Counted from the stretch's first letter, positions 7,901 to 14,194 are shown. The stretch: 28,043 nucleotides of DNA from Bacteroidales bacterium UBA3724 (GCA_002371315.1 DFHL01000054.1:1-28043), one strand, 5' to 3'. The notes: generated by a model not told the origin, from the letters alone. Program-made: numbers and translations.

Positions 7901-9104
7901 TTAATCTACTTATCACTGGACAACCTGCCACGGAGGTTGTGTCACGATAGTTGATAGTATGTTCCTCATAACTAAAATGCTGATTCTTATGCTCCTTTTC
8001 AAGCCATTTACGTATATCTTCAAATTTAAATGTCGCTTTCGAACGAGTAAAAATACTATCAAACAAGCGATTTCGTTGTTCATTATCAAGGCTTGACCAA
8101 TCATCATCAGAACTTGCGCGATATCTAATATTGTTGATAAATGATAACGCCCTGAATTCTTCATATTCTGGATTACTTACAGACACTCTGTCACGAGTTG
8201 GTTCGAGCGTACATTTGCCAACATTATGCTTTTGTGTACGAAGTGGACGGCGGTAGAATATTGTTCCCTCTCCTTTCTTCGTACTTATAAGACAATTAAA
8301 AAGTTGTGGTAACTTCTTGTCAATTTGTTGAAATATGCATATTTTATTGATTTCGTCAATGTATAAAGACTGTACGGCTTGATATTCACTATTCCTTATT
8401 CTTATACCTTCTTTTTCTAACCTAGCAAAAGCACAACCAACAGTTTCAAGATGGTTGTTAGCCATATACTCTTTCAACATACGTGATTTGCTTTCTTCGG
8501 ATTTCTTCATTTCAGATTTAATATCTATTGAAACGATGTCATCTTTCTCGCCTGCTTCTTTAAGTGTCTCGCCTTTACTGCTTTTAAAACCTCGACGCTG
8601 TGCAATATGATACATTGCACGTCCAAATTTGAAGCGGTCAGTTTGATTATCCCAGTCCAATTTATGCTTCATCAATTCAGCACGTAGTTGATAGGGGCTA
8701 CTGTATTCAGGTATACCATCACAGTTGAAATCCAATCGTACCCACTGTTCGAATTCTTTGGCATCTACAGGATAACGACGTTTCAAATTATTACCTTTAT
8801 CATATTTGGACCACTTGTCGAGATCCTCACTCTTAAGAGGACAACAACCATAAGCTATCAGTAATTTTAAGGTAGCCCATATACGATACTTTCTGGATTG
8901 ATAAAGCCGTCTCGTAGAACGATATTTTGTTCTTTCAGCGGCAAATGAATATTCACCACTTTTTCCATTTCCTACACCCGATTTAAATATTATAGAACCG
9001 TAATATTCTAGTTGTTCACTAATGTTTCTACCTAAATCAACATTTCTCACCGCAATACCTAAAGAACTGGTTCCTAAATCTATGCCTAATATTTTTTGTT
9101 CCAT
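4920..9104 (-). CDS. cas9: CRISPR effector nuclease Cas9 (large type II-C)
   Basis: This 1394-residue protein is the RNA-guided double-strand DNA nuclease of the locus. RuvC-I is at the N-terminus with D9 in GIDLGTSSLG. An arginine-rich bridge helix follows near residues 55-80 (RTKYRSTRRLYQSRKYR). A long recognition lobe runs to about 700. RuvC-II carries E723 in VVVETARDMND. The HNH domain has H832 in IEHTIPRS with N846 and N855; the residue before the histidine is glutamate (E831) where SpCas9 has aspartate, a form I recall from Bacteroidetes Cas9s. RuvC-III carries H998/H999 and D1002 in HSHHAVDAAV. The remaining 390 residues would hold the PAM-interacting part. All catalytic residues are present, so it looks active. 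It is the first gene of the operon, AT-rich compared with cas1-cas2, and has no clear promoter of its own in the 45 bases before the divergent tracrRNA promoter. Confidence 0.98.
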   Translation of the reverse strand: MEQKILGIDLGTSSLGIAVRNVDLGRNISEQLEYYGSIIFKSGVGNGKSGEYSFAAERTKYRSTRRLYQSRKYRIWATLKLLIAYGCCPLKSEDLDKWSKYDKGNNLKRRYPVDAKEFEQWVRLDFNCDGIPEYSSPYQLRAELMKHKLDWDNQTDRFKFGRAMYHIAQRRGFKSSKGETLKEAGEKDDIVSIDIKSEMKKSEESKSRMLKEYMANNHLETVGCAFARLEKEGIRIRNSEYQAVQSLYIDEINKICIFQQIDKKLPQLFNCLISTKKGEGTIFYRRPLRTQKHNVGKCTLEPTRDRVSVSNPEYEEFRALSFINNIRYRASSDDDWSSLDNEQRNRLFDSIFTRSKATFKFEDIRKWLEKEHKNQHFSYEEHTINYRDTTSVAGCPVISRLKKILGEDWRNASLDTNRNRINNITGEIHKVSYNYEDVWHLAYTSEDYEELAEFASKRMHLDDKQVDELTRLWSVVQDGYTSLSLKAVRNITPFLREGMVYSDAVALAKIPDIIGFKRWEENKADILLNYKQIQLDNNYLRMVYRVTNTLISNYKSKVLDEQQAFKNTQYKIDDIDRKEVMKCIIESISKKRWMELQANEQNRLRESVEFLYQQFFSSSKREYFKIPLVSDGLKRYLYIKFPDVQQEKWDKLYHHSQINKFTLQSPQQLLCDGHMMYVFQLGTPNIGAIKNPVALRALYILRNTINELLAKGIIDENTRVVVETARDMNDANWRWAIENYQKARNEENRAIAEVIKEFRPQYNDADIEKGRLLFEQNIVELDSPQQKTKAERFTIDFQKYKLWQEQRFICIYSGKTINVSDLFDDNIIQIEHTIPRSISFDDSLSNKTVCFTYANREKNNRIPAELSNYADIQDRIQHWKEKVEHIKSQIEIWKGKSRIATTVDRKNQCIRQKHLYELELDYWQAKLQTFTVQKDELEFGFRHRQLVDTRIITKYAYHYLKSVFSRVDVQKGSVTAGFRKILGIQSADEKKNRNKHSHHAVDAAVLTMIPVASQRDRMIELFYRYEEACDSEKNTLRLLMDKEIQSCRLGTINNIVDIIENNILVNHIYKDQTLSVAKKTRFVCGKRIVGQWNKGDSIRGSLHKDTFYGAIKTSDDEYLMVVRKPLKSLTEKDLDCIVDAKLRKCIEKQIYDYIEKEQLSFAKAIEKDIYMLSKEGQQIKRDKNGRPISPIRHVRCKAKAGRGLLKIDTTIKIKQQTYKSKKCYKNNYYVQNDDNYLCLYYEGTLQGKYKRCFRLINYFDVAQLNLNSTDSLYEEPEFKFFEGNKMMPLKAIIKKGTRVIPYIHYPEEVKEMDSDRLNKRLFVVYKFNEMGTPNIYLVNHIESRKENDCDSSERATEFSTQANISYLSLKADKFKALIENVDFEIDPIGNIVFK

Positions 9105-9139
9105 TGAAAATTTTATTTTTTTATTCCGAAAATATATAG

Positions 9140-9148
9140 TATCTTTGC
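9140..9148 (+). promoter_or_regulatory. tracrRNA promoter (-7 TATCTTTGC)
   Basis: TATCTTTGC is an exact Bacteroidota -7 element, 5 bases before the anti-repeat. The region about 20 bases upstream is a T-run without a clean TTTG. A start near 9153 gives a transcript beginning with the anti-repeat. It lies only 36 bases from the cas9 start codon on the other strand. Confidence 0.75.
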
Positions 9149-9152
9149 AAAA

Positions 9153-9226
9153 CTTTTTAAGCTTATCACAATAAGGCTATAAGCCGAAGAGTTTTCTTAA
9201 GACCTGCGATTACGTAGGTCTTTTCT
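9153..9226 (+). ncRNA. tracrRNA of the type II-C system
   Basis: The RNA has all the expected parts in order. The anti-repeat CTTTTTAAGCTTATCACAA (9153-9171) is complementary to repeat bases 2-20 at 17 of 19 positions; the two mismatches are adjacent (U-U), giving a 10-bp and a 7-bp helix around an internal bulge. A short nexus-like hairpin GGCT-ATA-AGCC follows at 9175-9185, then a single-stranded linker, then a terminator hairpin at 9199-9222 with a T-rich tail. A matching promoter sits just upstream. Its role is to pair with the crRNA repeat, allow RNase III processing and hold the guide in Cas9. It is divergent from cas9 and is far from the array (5.6 kb). Ends are inferred from motifs, not mapped. 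Confidence 0.9.
9199..9226 (+). terminator. tracrRNA intrinsic terminator
   Basis: AAGACCTGCG-ATTA-CGTAGGTCTT forms a 10-bp stem with one G-U pair and a 4-base loop, followed by TTTCTTA. It defines the 3' end of the tracrRNA and overlaps the stop codon of the ATPase remnant on the other strand. Confidence 0.85.
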
Positions 9227-9597
9227 TATAATATTTCATTTATAGTTGTTCCTGTCATCATTTTTAGCCATATACCAAAAATTCTGTCGCCAACACGAAA
9301 CAGACCCTTCTCTTCCACAATTACATCGTCATCTTTTAACTTTTTCATTACAGCTTGCACCGAGCTGGCAGAATAGAGGCGATGTCTTTTTATGAATGCC
9401 GAGAATGTCAATTTAGAAGCTACCCCCTCTTCAGCTATAGCAAACAGCAATTCCTTCTGCCTCAATGTTAATTGTGACAATTCTTCACGACAAAGCGTAT
9501 CGTTAACGTCTATTATCGATTGTAAGGATTCTCTGTACTTTTCATTTATATTATTAATTTTTTGCAAAATTACAACTTCTTTTTCAAACTGCAACAT
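9226..9597 (-). pseudogene. Remnant of an AAA ATPase: C-terminal winged-helix part
   Basis: The frame from an ATG at 9597 encodes 123 residues. LSQLTLRQKELLFAIAEEGV, the segment SASSVQAVMKKLKDDDVI and the ending FRVGDRIFGIWLKMM match, from memory, the C-terminal winged-helix region that closes a family of Bacteroidetes AAA ATPases of about 370 residues. The Walker A and B domain that should precede it is missing. The open frame continues upstream to 9756, but those residues run through an inverted repeat and a terminator and look non-coding. I therefore read this as the 3' end of a decayed ATPase gene. The alternative is a small DNA-binding protein made from the ATG at 9597. Its stop touches the tracrRNA terminator. 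Confidence 0.6.
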
Positions 9598-9612
9598 AAT
9601 TATGCAAAAAAA

Positions 9613-9645
9613 ATTATGCAATTTGAACAATTCAAATTGCATAAT
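9613..9645. repeat. Perfect 15-bp inverted repeat
   Basis: ATTATGCAATTTGAA and its exact complement are separated by CAA. A further ATTATGCAA lies just to the left (near 9599-9606), so ATTATGCAA is also a direct repeat. There is no T-run suited to termination of ltaE. It may be an operator upstream of the ATPase remnant or the end of a lost mobile element. Confidence 0.7.
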
Positions 9646-9675
9646 CCGCCAACTACATATATCACAATTAAATAC

Positions 9676-9702
9676 AAAAACTCCCTTCATAGAATGAAGG
9701 GA
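9676..9702 (-). terminator. Terminator of the threonine aldolase gene
   Basis: Read on the minus strand, TCCCTTCAT-TCT-ATGAAGGGA forms a perfect 9-bp stem with a 3-base loop, followed by GTTTTTG. It lies about 40 bases after the aldolase stop codon. Confidence 0.85.
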
Positions 9703-9740
9703 ATAATATAGCCATAAATCTTTAAATCCGTTCTCACACT

Positions 9741-10814
9741 TCACTTCTGCAGACAAGCCTTCAGAGCCCCGACGAAACGATGGATGTCATCCTCCGTCGT
9801 GTCGAACGAGCACATCCAGCGCACAATGTCCGTCGGCGCACCAGTGGCCGCATCGGTGCCGCTCTCCGACCAGTCGTAGAAGAAACACTCCTCCTGCAGC
9901 GCCGTCCAGACAGGACGCGGCAGCTCGGCAAAAACACTGTTCACCTGCACAGGATACACAATCTTCACCTGCGGCAGCGTCTTCCTCAGCTCGCCAAGCA
10001 GCAGCTGCGCCATCCTGTTGCTGTGCTCCGCATTGCGGCACCACAGCGGCTTTTCGCCAGGCGTCTCCTTCAGGTAGGCCTCAAACTGGACGGCAACAAA
10101 GCGCATCTTCGAGCACAACTGCCCCATCTGCTTGCGACGGTATTTCATCTCCACATCAAGGGCCGGGTTCAGTATCACCGCCGACTCGCCCATCAGCAGC
10201 CCGTTCTTGGTGCCGCCGAACGAAAGGCAGTCCACACCCGCATCGGTGGTCATCTCCCTGAACGTGCAGCCCAGCGCAACAGCAGCATTGGCCAGCCGGG
10301 CACCGTCGACGTGGAGATACATATTGTAGCTGTGCGCCAAGTCAGCCAAGGCGCGGATTTCGTCGATGGTATAGAGCGTGCCCAGTTCCGTGCTCTGCGT
10401 GATCGAGATGGCGCGGGGCTGCGAATGGTGCTCAAAGCCGAAGCCGTGCAGTTGCGTGCGCACCAGGTCTGGGGTCAGCTTGCCGTCGGGCGTGGCCACC
10501 GTCAGCAGCTTGCAGCCTACAATGCGTTGCGGCGCACCGCACTCGTCCACATTGATATGGGCCGTGTCGGCACACACCACAGCATTATGCGAACGGCACA
10601 TCGCATCGATGTTCAGTACATTGGCACCCGTGCCGTTGAAAACGAAATACACACTGGCATCCGCACCAAACACCTCCTTGAAACACTGTCCCACACGGGC
10701 ACAGTATTCGTCGTCGCCGTACGCCAAAGCGTGTTCCCTGTTGGCCTCAGCGATGGCCTGCAGCACTTCGGGACTCACACCCGAATGGTTGTCGCTTCCA
10801 AATCCTCTTTTCAT
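9741..10814 (-). CDS. ltaE: Low-specificity L-threonine aldolase
   Basis: This 357-residue PLP enzyme cleaves L-threonine or L-allo-threonine to glycine and acetaldehyde in the cytoplasm and belongs to the beta-eliminating lyase group of fold type I. The opening GFGSDNHSGVSPEVLQA is the family N-terminus. H86 in CADTAHI stacks on the cofactor, D170 in LHVDGARL binds the pyridine nitrogen, and K203 in SFGGTKNG forms the Schiff base. The length is normal. No Bacteroidota -7 element is seen in the 208 bases between it and rho upstream on the same strand, so it may be read through from rho. A hairpin terminator follows. The physiological direction (glycine supply or threonine breakdown) cannot be told from sequence. 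Confidence 0.93.
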   Translation of the reverse strand: MKRGFGSDNHSGVSPEVLQAIAEANREHALAYGDDEYCARVGQCFKEVFGADASVYFVFNGTGANVLNIDAMCRSHNAVVCADTAHINVDECGAPQRIVGCKLLTVATPDGKLTPDLVRTQLHGFGFEHHSQPRAISITQSTELGTLYTIDEIRALADLAHSYNMYLHVDGARLANAAVALGCTFREMTTDAGVDCLSFGGTKNGLLMGESAVILNPALDVEMKYRRKQMGQLCSKMRFVAVQFEAYLKETPGEKPLWCRNAEHSNRMAQLLLGELRKTLPQVKIVYPVQVNSVFAELPRPVWTALQEECFFYDWSESGTDAATGAPTDIVRWMCSFDTTEDDIHRFVGALKACLQK

Positions 10815-10841
10815 ATATTTAATTAAGTTTAAAATCGGGGT

Positions 10842-11017
10842 TAAAGGGAGTTAATGGAGGAGTTAAAAGGAAATAAAAGGGGAAGTTAAAAAGGAAGTTA
10901 AAAGGGACAATACGAATTATCTTTCCGTTTTCCGCTCTCCGTTTTCCGCTTTCCGCTCTCCGTTCTCACTTCTCCGTTTTTTCGTTTTCGTTTTGGTTTT
11001 CGTACGAAGTTTTCCGC
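10842..11017. repeat. Repeat-filled spacer between rho and ltaE, with a heptamer array and one rho-linker element
   Basis: The left part (10842-10912) is purine-rich with irregular repeats of GGAGTTAAAAGG type. From 10925 to 10980 eight 7-nt units of the form CCGYTYT follow each other (CCGTTTT, CCGCTCT, CCGTTTT, CCGCTTT and so on; one unit is CACTTCT). From 10982 TTTTCG-type hexamers lead into TTCGTACGAA, a perfect 10-bp palindrome at 10999-11008, then TTTTCCGCTTCC. The last part is nearly the same as the four copies inside rho. No intrinsic terminator is visible for rho. Confidence 0.85.
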
Positions 11018-11022
11018 TTCCC

Positions 11023-13176
11023 TCACTTGTCCATCGAAAATATAAACTCCTCGTTGTTCTTCGTGTTGGACATAAAGCGCTTCAGCATCTCCATAGCCTC
11101 CACAGGGTTCAGGTCCGTCAGCTGGTTGCGAAGCACCAGCATACGCGACAGCACTTCCTGCTTCACCAGCAGGTCGTCGCGGCGCGTCGACGAGCTCACA
11201 ATATCGATTGCAGGCCAGATGCGCTTGTTCGCCAAGCGGCGGTCAAGTTGCAGTTCCATATTGCCCGTACCCTTGAACTCCTCGAAAATCACATCGTCCA
11301 TCTTAGAACCCGTCTCCGTCAACGCCGTAGCTATAATCGTCAGCGAACCACCGTTTTCAATCTTTCTTGCAGCACCAAAGAAACGCTTCGGCTTCTGGAG
11401 CGCATTCGCCTCGACACCGCCCGACAGAACCTTGCCCGACGCAGGCTGAACCGTATTGTAGGCACGCGCCAGGCGCGTAATCGAATCAAGCACAATCACC
11501 ACATCGTGGCCGCACTCCGTCATACGCTTCGCCTTCTCCAGCACAATGTTGGCAATCCGCACGTGACGCTCGGCAGGCTCGTCGAACGTCGACGCAATCA
11601 CCTCGGCATTGACGCTGCGCTGCATATCCGTCACCTCCTCCGGGCGCTCGTCTATCAGCAGCACCATCAGGTACACATCGGGATGGTTGTAGGCAATGGC
11701 ATTGGCTATCTCCTTGAGCAGCGTGGTCTTACCCGTCTTCGGCTGGGCAACGATCAATCCGCGCTGACCCTTTCCAATCGGCGTGAACAGATCGATGATG
11801 CGCGTCGACAAAGTCTCCTGCGGATGACCCGTAAGCTGGAACTTCTCCTGCGGAAACAGCGGCGTCAGGCTCTCGAACGGCACACGGTCGCGAATCTCCT
11901 CAGGGTTGCGCCCGTTGATTTGCAGCACCTTGACCATCGGGAAATACTTCTCCACGTCGCGTGGCGGACGTATCGTGCAGCGCACCGTGTCGCCAGCCTT
12001 CAGGCCATACGACTTGATCTGCTGCTGCGAAAGGTAAATGTCGTCGGGCGACGCCAAATAGTTGTAGTCCGACGAGCGAAGGAAACCGAAACCGTCCGGT
12101 GACAGCTCCAGCACACCTTCCGCCTCAACGAAACCTTCAACCTCATATGGGAACTCCTGTCTGCGGTTGTTCCGCTCGTTCTGTCCGTTCTGGCCGTTTT
12201 GGCCGTTTTGGCCATTCTTTTGCTTATGCTGGTTATTCTGGCGACGCTCCACATTCTCCACGTTCTCCACATTCACTTTTTCGTTTTCGTTTTGGTTTTC
12301 GTACGAAGTATTCCGCTCTCCGTTCTCCGCTTTCACCTCTCCGCCTTCCGCATCCAGCTTTTCGTTTTGGTTTTCGTACGAAGTTTTCCGCTCTCCGCTT
12401 TCCGCCTCTTCGTTCTCCGCTTTCCGCGGCTTGCGGCCTCTGCGCTTCGTTCCAGCAGTTTCAGCCTTCACTTCCGCATTCTCCGTTCTCACCTCTCCGC
12501 TCTCCATCTTCACCTCGTCGCCATCCGCATCCCGCTTTTCGTTTTCGTTTTGGTTTTCGTACGAAGTTTTCCGCTCACCGCTTTCCGCTTCCACGGCCTT
12601 GCGGGGCGGGCGACCGCGACGGCGTTTCGGCTGCACAGGCACCTCGTCGCCTTCCGCATCCCGCTTTTCGTTTTCGTTTTGGTTTTCGTACGAAGTTTTC
12701 CGCTCACCGCTTCCCGTCTCGACGCTTTCGCTGTTGCGTTTCTGGAAAAAATCGCGCGGACTTGCCACTTCGGGCACAACAGGCACAACGGGAATCTCCA
12801 AGTCGCTGATGTTCAAGTTGAACTCCGACTCGTATTTTTCACCTTCGGCCGTTTTTTCCTCTATCGGCTGCACATCCTGCGGCACACGCTGTGCCGCAGC
12901 CTTTGCCGCACGCGCAGCCTTCTCCTTGTGAGCCTTATAGTTTTTGGCGTTCGACTCGGCAACCGGCACCGGCTTTACACGCGCGTGGCGCACGCGCTGC
13001 TGAGGCTGCTCTGCATTCTGGTCACTATTGTCTGTAGGATTGTTCGCTTGGACATCAAGAATCTTGTATATCAACTCTTTGGGCTCCAATCGGTCCGCCC
13101 GGTGCACGCCAAGCTCTTTAGCAATGTCTATCAATTCGATATGAGCTTTTGCTGACAGTTCTGAAATATTGTACAT
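11023..13176 (-). CDS. rho: Transcription termination factor Rho with repeat-rich N-terminal insertion
   Basis: Rho is the hexameric RNA-dependent ATPase that ends transcription. At 717 residues this one is far longer than the E. coli protein (about 420). Residues 1-48 form the Rho N-terminal helical domain (ISELSAKAHIELIDIAKELGV). Residues 50-340 are a low-complexity linker rich in E, K, N, Q and R. The RNA-binding OB fold starts near 345 (EAEGVLELSPDGFGFLRSS). The motor domain carries the P-loop QPKTGKTTLL with K483, LLIDERPEEV, and the Walker B segment DVVIVLDSITR, followed by the Q and R loop regions. The catalytic core looks normal. The linker contains four copies of GERKTSYENQNE or close variants, two RGRPPRKA/RGRKPRKA basic patches and four tandem NGQ units. 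The promoter is at 13313-13345. Confidence 0.97.
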   Translation of the reverse strand: MYNISELSAKAHIELIDIAKELGVHRADRLEPKELIYKILDVQANNPTDNSDQNAEQPQQRVRHARVKPVPVAESNAKNYKAHKEKAARAAKAAAQRVPQDVQPIEEKTAEGEKYESEFNLNISDLEIPVVPVVPEVASPRDFFQKRNSESVETGSGERKTSYENQNENEKRDAEGDEVPVQPKRRRGRPPRKAVEAESGERKTSYENQNENEKRDADGDEVKMESGEVRTENAEVKAETAGTKRRGRKPRKAENEEAESGERKTSYENQNEKLDAEGGEVKAENGERNTSYENQNENEKVNVENVENVERRQNNQHKQKNGQNGQNGQNGQNERNNRRQEFPYEVEGFVEAEGVLELSPDGFGFLRSSDYNYLASPDDIYLSQQQIKSYGLKAGDTVRCTIRPPRDVEKYFPMVKVLQINGRNPEEIRDRVPFESLTPLFPQEKFQLTGHPQETLSTRIIDLFTPIGKGQRGLIVAQPKTGKTTLLKEIANAIAYNHPDVYLMVLLIDERPEEVTDMQRSVNAEVIASTFDEPAERHVRIANIVLEKAKRMTECGHDVVIVLDSITRLARAYNTVQPASGKVLSGGVEANALQKPKRFFGAARKIENGGSLTIIATALTETGSKMDDVIFEEFKGTGNMELQLDRRLANKRIWPAIDIVSSSTRRDDLLVKQEVLSRMLVLRNQLTDLNPVEAMEMLKRFMSNTKNNEEFIFSMDK
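12278..12714. repeat. Four in-frame copies of a palindromic repeat element inside rho
   Basis: Copies lie near 12281-12322, 12359-12401, 12535-12589 and 12664-12712. Each has TTTTCG-type hexamers, then TTTTGGTTTTCGTACGAAGT, then CCGCTCT/CCGCTTT-type heptamers. The second copy lacks one hexamer. The last two belong to a longer direct repeat with a 129-nt offset (start 12511 and 12640), that is 43 codons. Read on the minus strand the element encodes SGERKTSYENQNENEKRDA. A fifth copy sits just outside the gene at 10982-11017. Confidence 0.9.
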
Positions 13177-13312
13177 ATAGAAATTAAATGCTGCGGAAAT
13201 CAGACAATCCTGATTTTTCCCGTCAGTAGGTGGAACTAAATTTTAGTATAACTCTTTGTGATTTAGATTATTGCAATATAAAAAGGCAATCTTATGCCCC
13301 TTATTTCGATAC

Positions 13313-13345
13313 GCAAAGATAGAAAAAAAATCCAACATCCAAAAA
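13313..13345 (-). promoter_or_regulatory. rho promoter
   Basis: On the minus strand TTTTTG (13345-13340) is followed after 18 bases by TATCTTTGC (13321-13313), a good Bacteroidota promoter. It gives a leader of about 130 bases before the rho ATG. The gcvH promoter starts only 6 bases away on the other strand, so the two genes are divergent. Confidence 0.8.
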
Positions 13346-13350
13346 AAAAT

Positions 13351-13381
13351 TTTGCCATACTGACGAAAAAGTGTATTTTTG
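13351..13381 (+). promoter_or_regulatory. gcvH promoter
   Basis: TTTG (13351-13354), 19 bases, then TATTTTTG (13374-13381): an exact match to TTTG-N19-TAnnTTTG. The start would be near 13387, about 95 bases before the gcvH ATG. Together with the rho promoter this accounts for the 305-base gap between the two genes. Confidence 0.85.
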
Positions 13382-13481
13382 AAACCTGAAACATCGGGGA
13401 CCACAACAGCCCCAAGCACCGTACAACACTGAAAATAAACAAAGTAAATCAATTAATAAACTTTTAATAAAACAGAAAATT

Positions 13482-13859
13482 ATGAACATTCCCGAAAATT
13501 TGAAGTATACCCAGGATGACGAATGGGTAAGAATGGAAGGTGACATCGCTGTCGTCGGCATCACCGACTACGCACAGCACGAACTTGGCGACATCGTCTT
13601 TGTCGACGTCGACTGCGAAGGCGACACCGTCGACGCTGGCGAGGCTTTCGGCTCGATCGAGGCCGTCAAGACCGTTGCCGACCTGCTGATGCCCTGCACC
13701 GGCGAGGTGGTCGAGTTCAACACCGCCCTCGAGGACGCTTCGTCCATCAACAACGACCCCTATGGCGAAGGCTGGATCATCAAGTTCAAACCCGCCAACG
13801 CCGCCGACGTCGACGCCCTGCTCGACGCTGCCGCCTACAAGGCCAAAATCGGTGCCTAA
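13482..13859 (+). CDS. gcvH: Glycine cleavage system H protein
   Basis: This 125-residue protein is the lipoyl carrier of the glycine cleavage complex. It shuttles the aminomethyl group between the P and T proteins and electrons to the L protein. The lipoylated lysine is K63 in GSIEAVKTVADL, the conserved hairpin of the family. The N-terminus NIPENLKYTQDDEWVR and the NDPYGEGWIIK segment are typical, and the length is normal. Genes for the P, T and L proteins are not in the window. It has its own promoter and a strong terminator, so it is a single-gene unit. Its codon use contains many CTG and GTC codons, unlike the C-rich, G-poor genes at the left end. Confidence 0.97.
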   Translation: MNIPENLKYTQDDEWVRMEGDIAVVGITDYAQHELGDIVFVDVDCEGDTVDAGEAFGSIEAVKTVADLLMPCTGEVVEFNTALEDASSINNDPYGEGWIIKFKPANAADVDALLDAAAYKAKIGA

Positions 13860-13883
13860 ATCCAGGCTACACCAAAACAACAG

Positions 13884-13913
13884 AAAGGATGCCCGCAACG
13901 GCATCCTTTTTTT
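13884..13913 (+). terminator. gcvH terminator
   Basis: AAAGGATGCC-CGCAAC-GGCATCCTTT, a perfect 10-bp stem with a 6-base loop, followed by a run of T. It begins about 25 bases after the gcvH stop. Confidence 0.93.
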
Positions 13914-13935
13914 ATGCCCCACCCCGCCACCGCTC

Positions 13936-14047
13936 CGCCATTTCGACTATCGTTCAACGTTAGTTCAACGTTATTTCTTCGATTCCCTATCGAAGAAATA
14001 ACGGCGAAATAACGAAGAAGTAACGAAGAAATAACGGCGAAATGGCC
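13936..14047. repeat. Head-to-head 11-nt tandem array
   Basis: Left units on one orientation: CGCCATTTCGA (13936), CTATCGTTCAA (13947), CGTTAGTTCAA (13958), CGTTATTTCTT (13969). After the centre CGATTCCCTATCG come units in the opposite orientation: AAGAAATAACG (13993), GCGAAATAACG (14004), AAGAAGTAACG (14015), AAGAAATAACG (14026), GCGAAATGGCC (14037). All are exactly 11 nt apart on each side. The centre is a perfect 15-bp inverted repeat (13969-13983 and 13989-14003). It fills the spacer between the convergent genes gcvH and ilvE. Confidence 0.85.
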
Positions 14048-14103
14048 TTGCGGACGGCTCGCGAAAGGGCACAAGATACACAAGGCACCGACATCTGGCC
14101 GAC

Positions 14104-14137
14104 AAAAAAAGGAACCCCTTTTCGGGATTCCTTTTTT
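14104..14137. terminator. Terminator of ilvE, possibly bidirectional
   Basis: AAAAAAGGAACCCC-TTTTC-GGGATTCCTTTTTT: a stem with one mismatch flanked by A-runs and T-runs. It lies about 60 bases past the ilvE stop on the minus strand. Confidence 0.75.
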
Positions 14138-14194
14138 CGTTGATGCGAAGTCAATCCTGCGCAAGGGCCTTGCGCAGAATACACATTCTGCCTA

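Noticed and set aside
9226..9756. A full 176-residue gene in the minus-strand frame
   Set aside because: The first 50 residues are read through the aldolase terminator and a perfect inverted repeat; only the part from about 9597 down resembles a protein family.
10842..10912. Purine-rich stretch before ltaE as a promoter or Shine-Dalgarno cluster
   Set aside because: No TAnnTTTG element is present on the minus strand here, and the repeated GGAG units are too far from the start codon.
12099..13155. Several + strand open frames opposite the rho linker (up to 318 codons)
   Set aside because: They consist of repeated F, S, V, L and R stretches that mirror the rho repeats; Rho on the minus strand accounts for the sequence.
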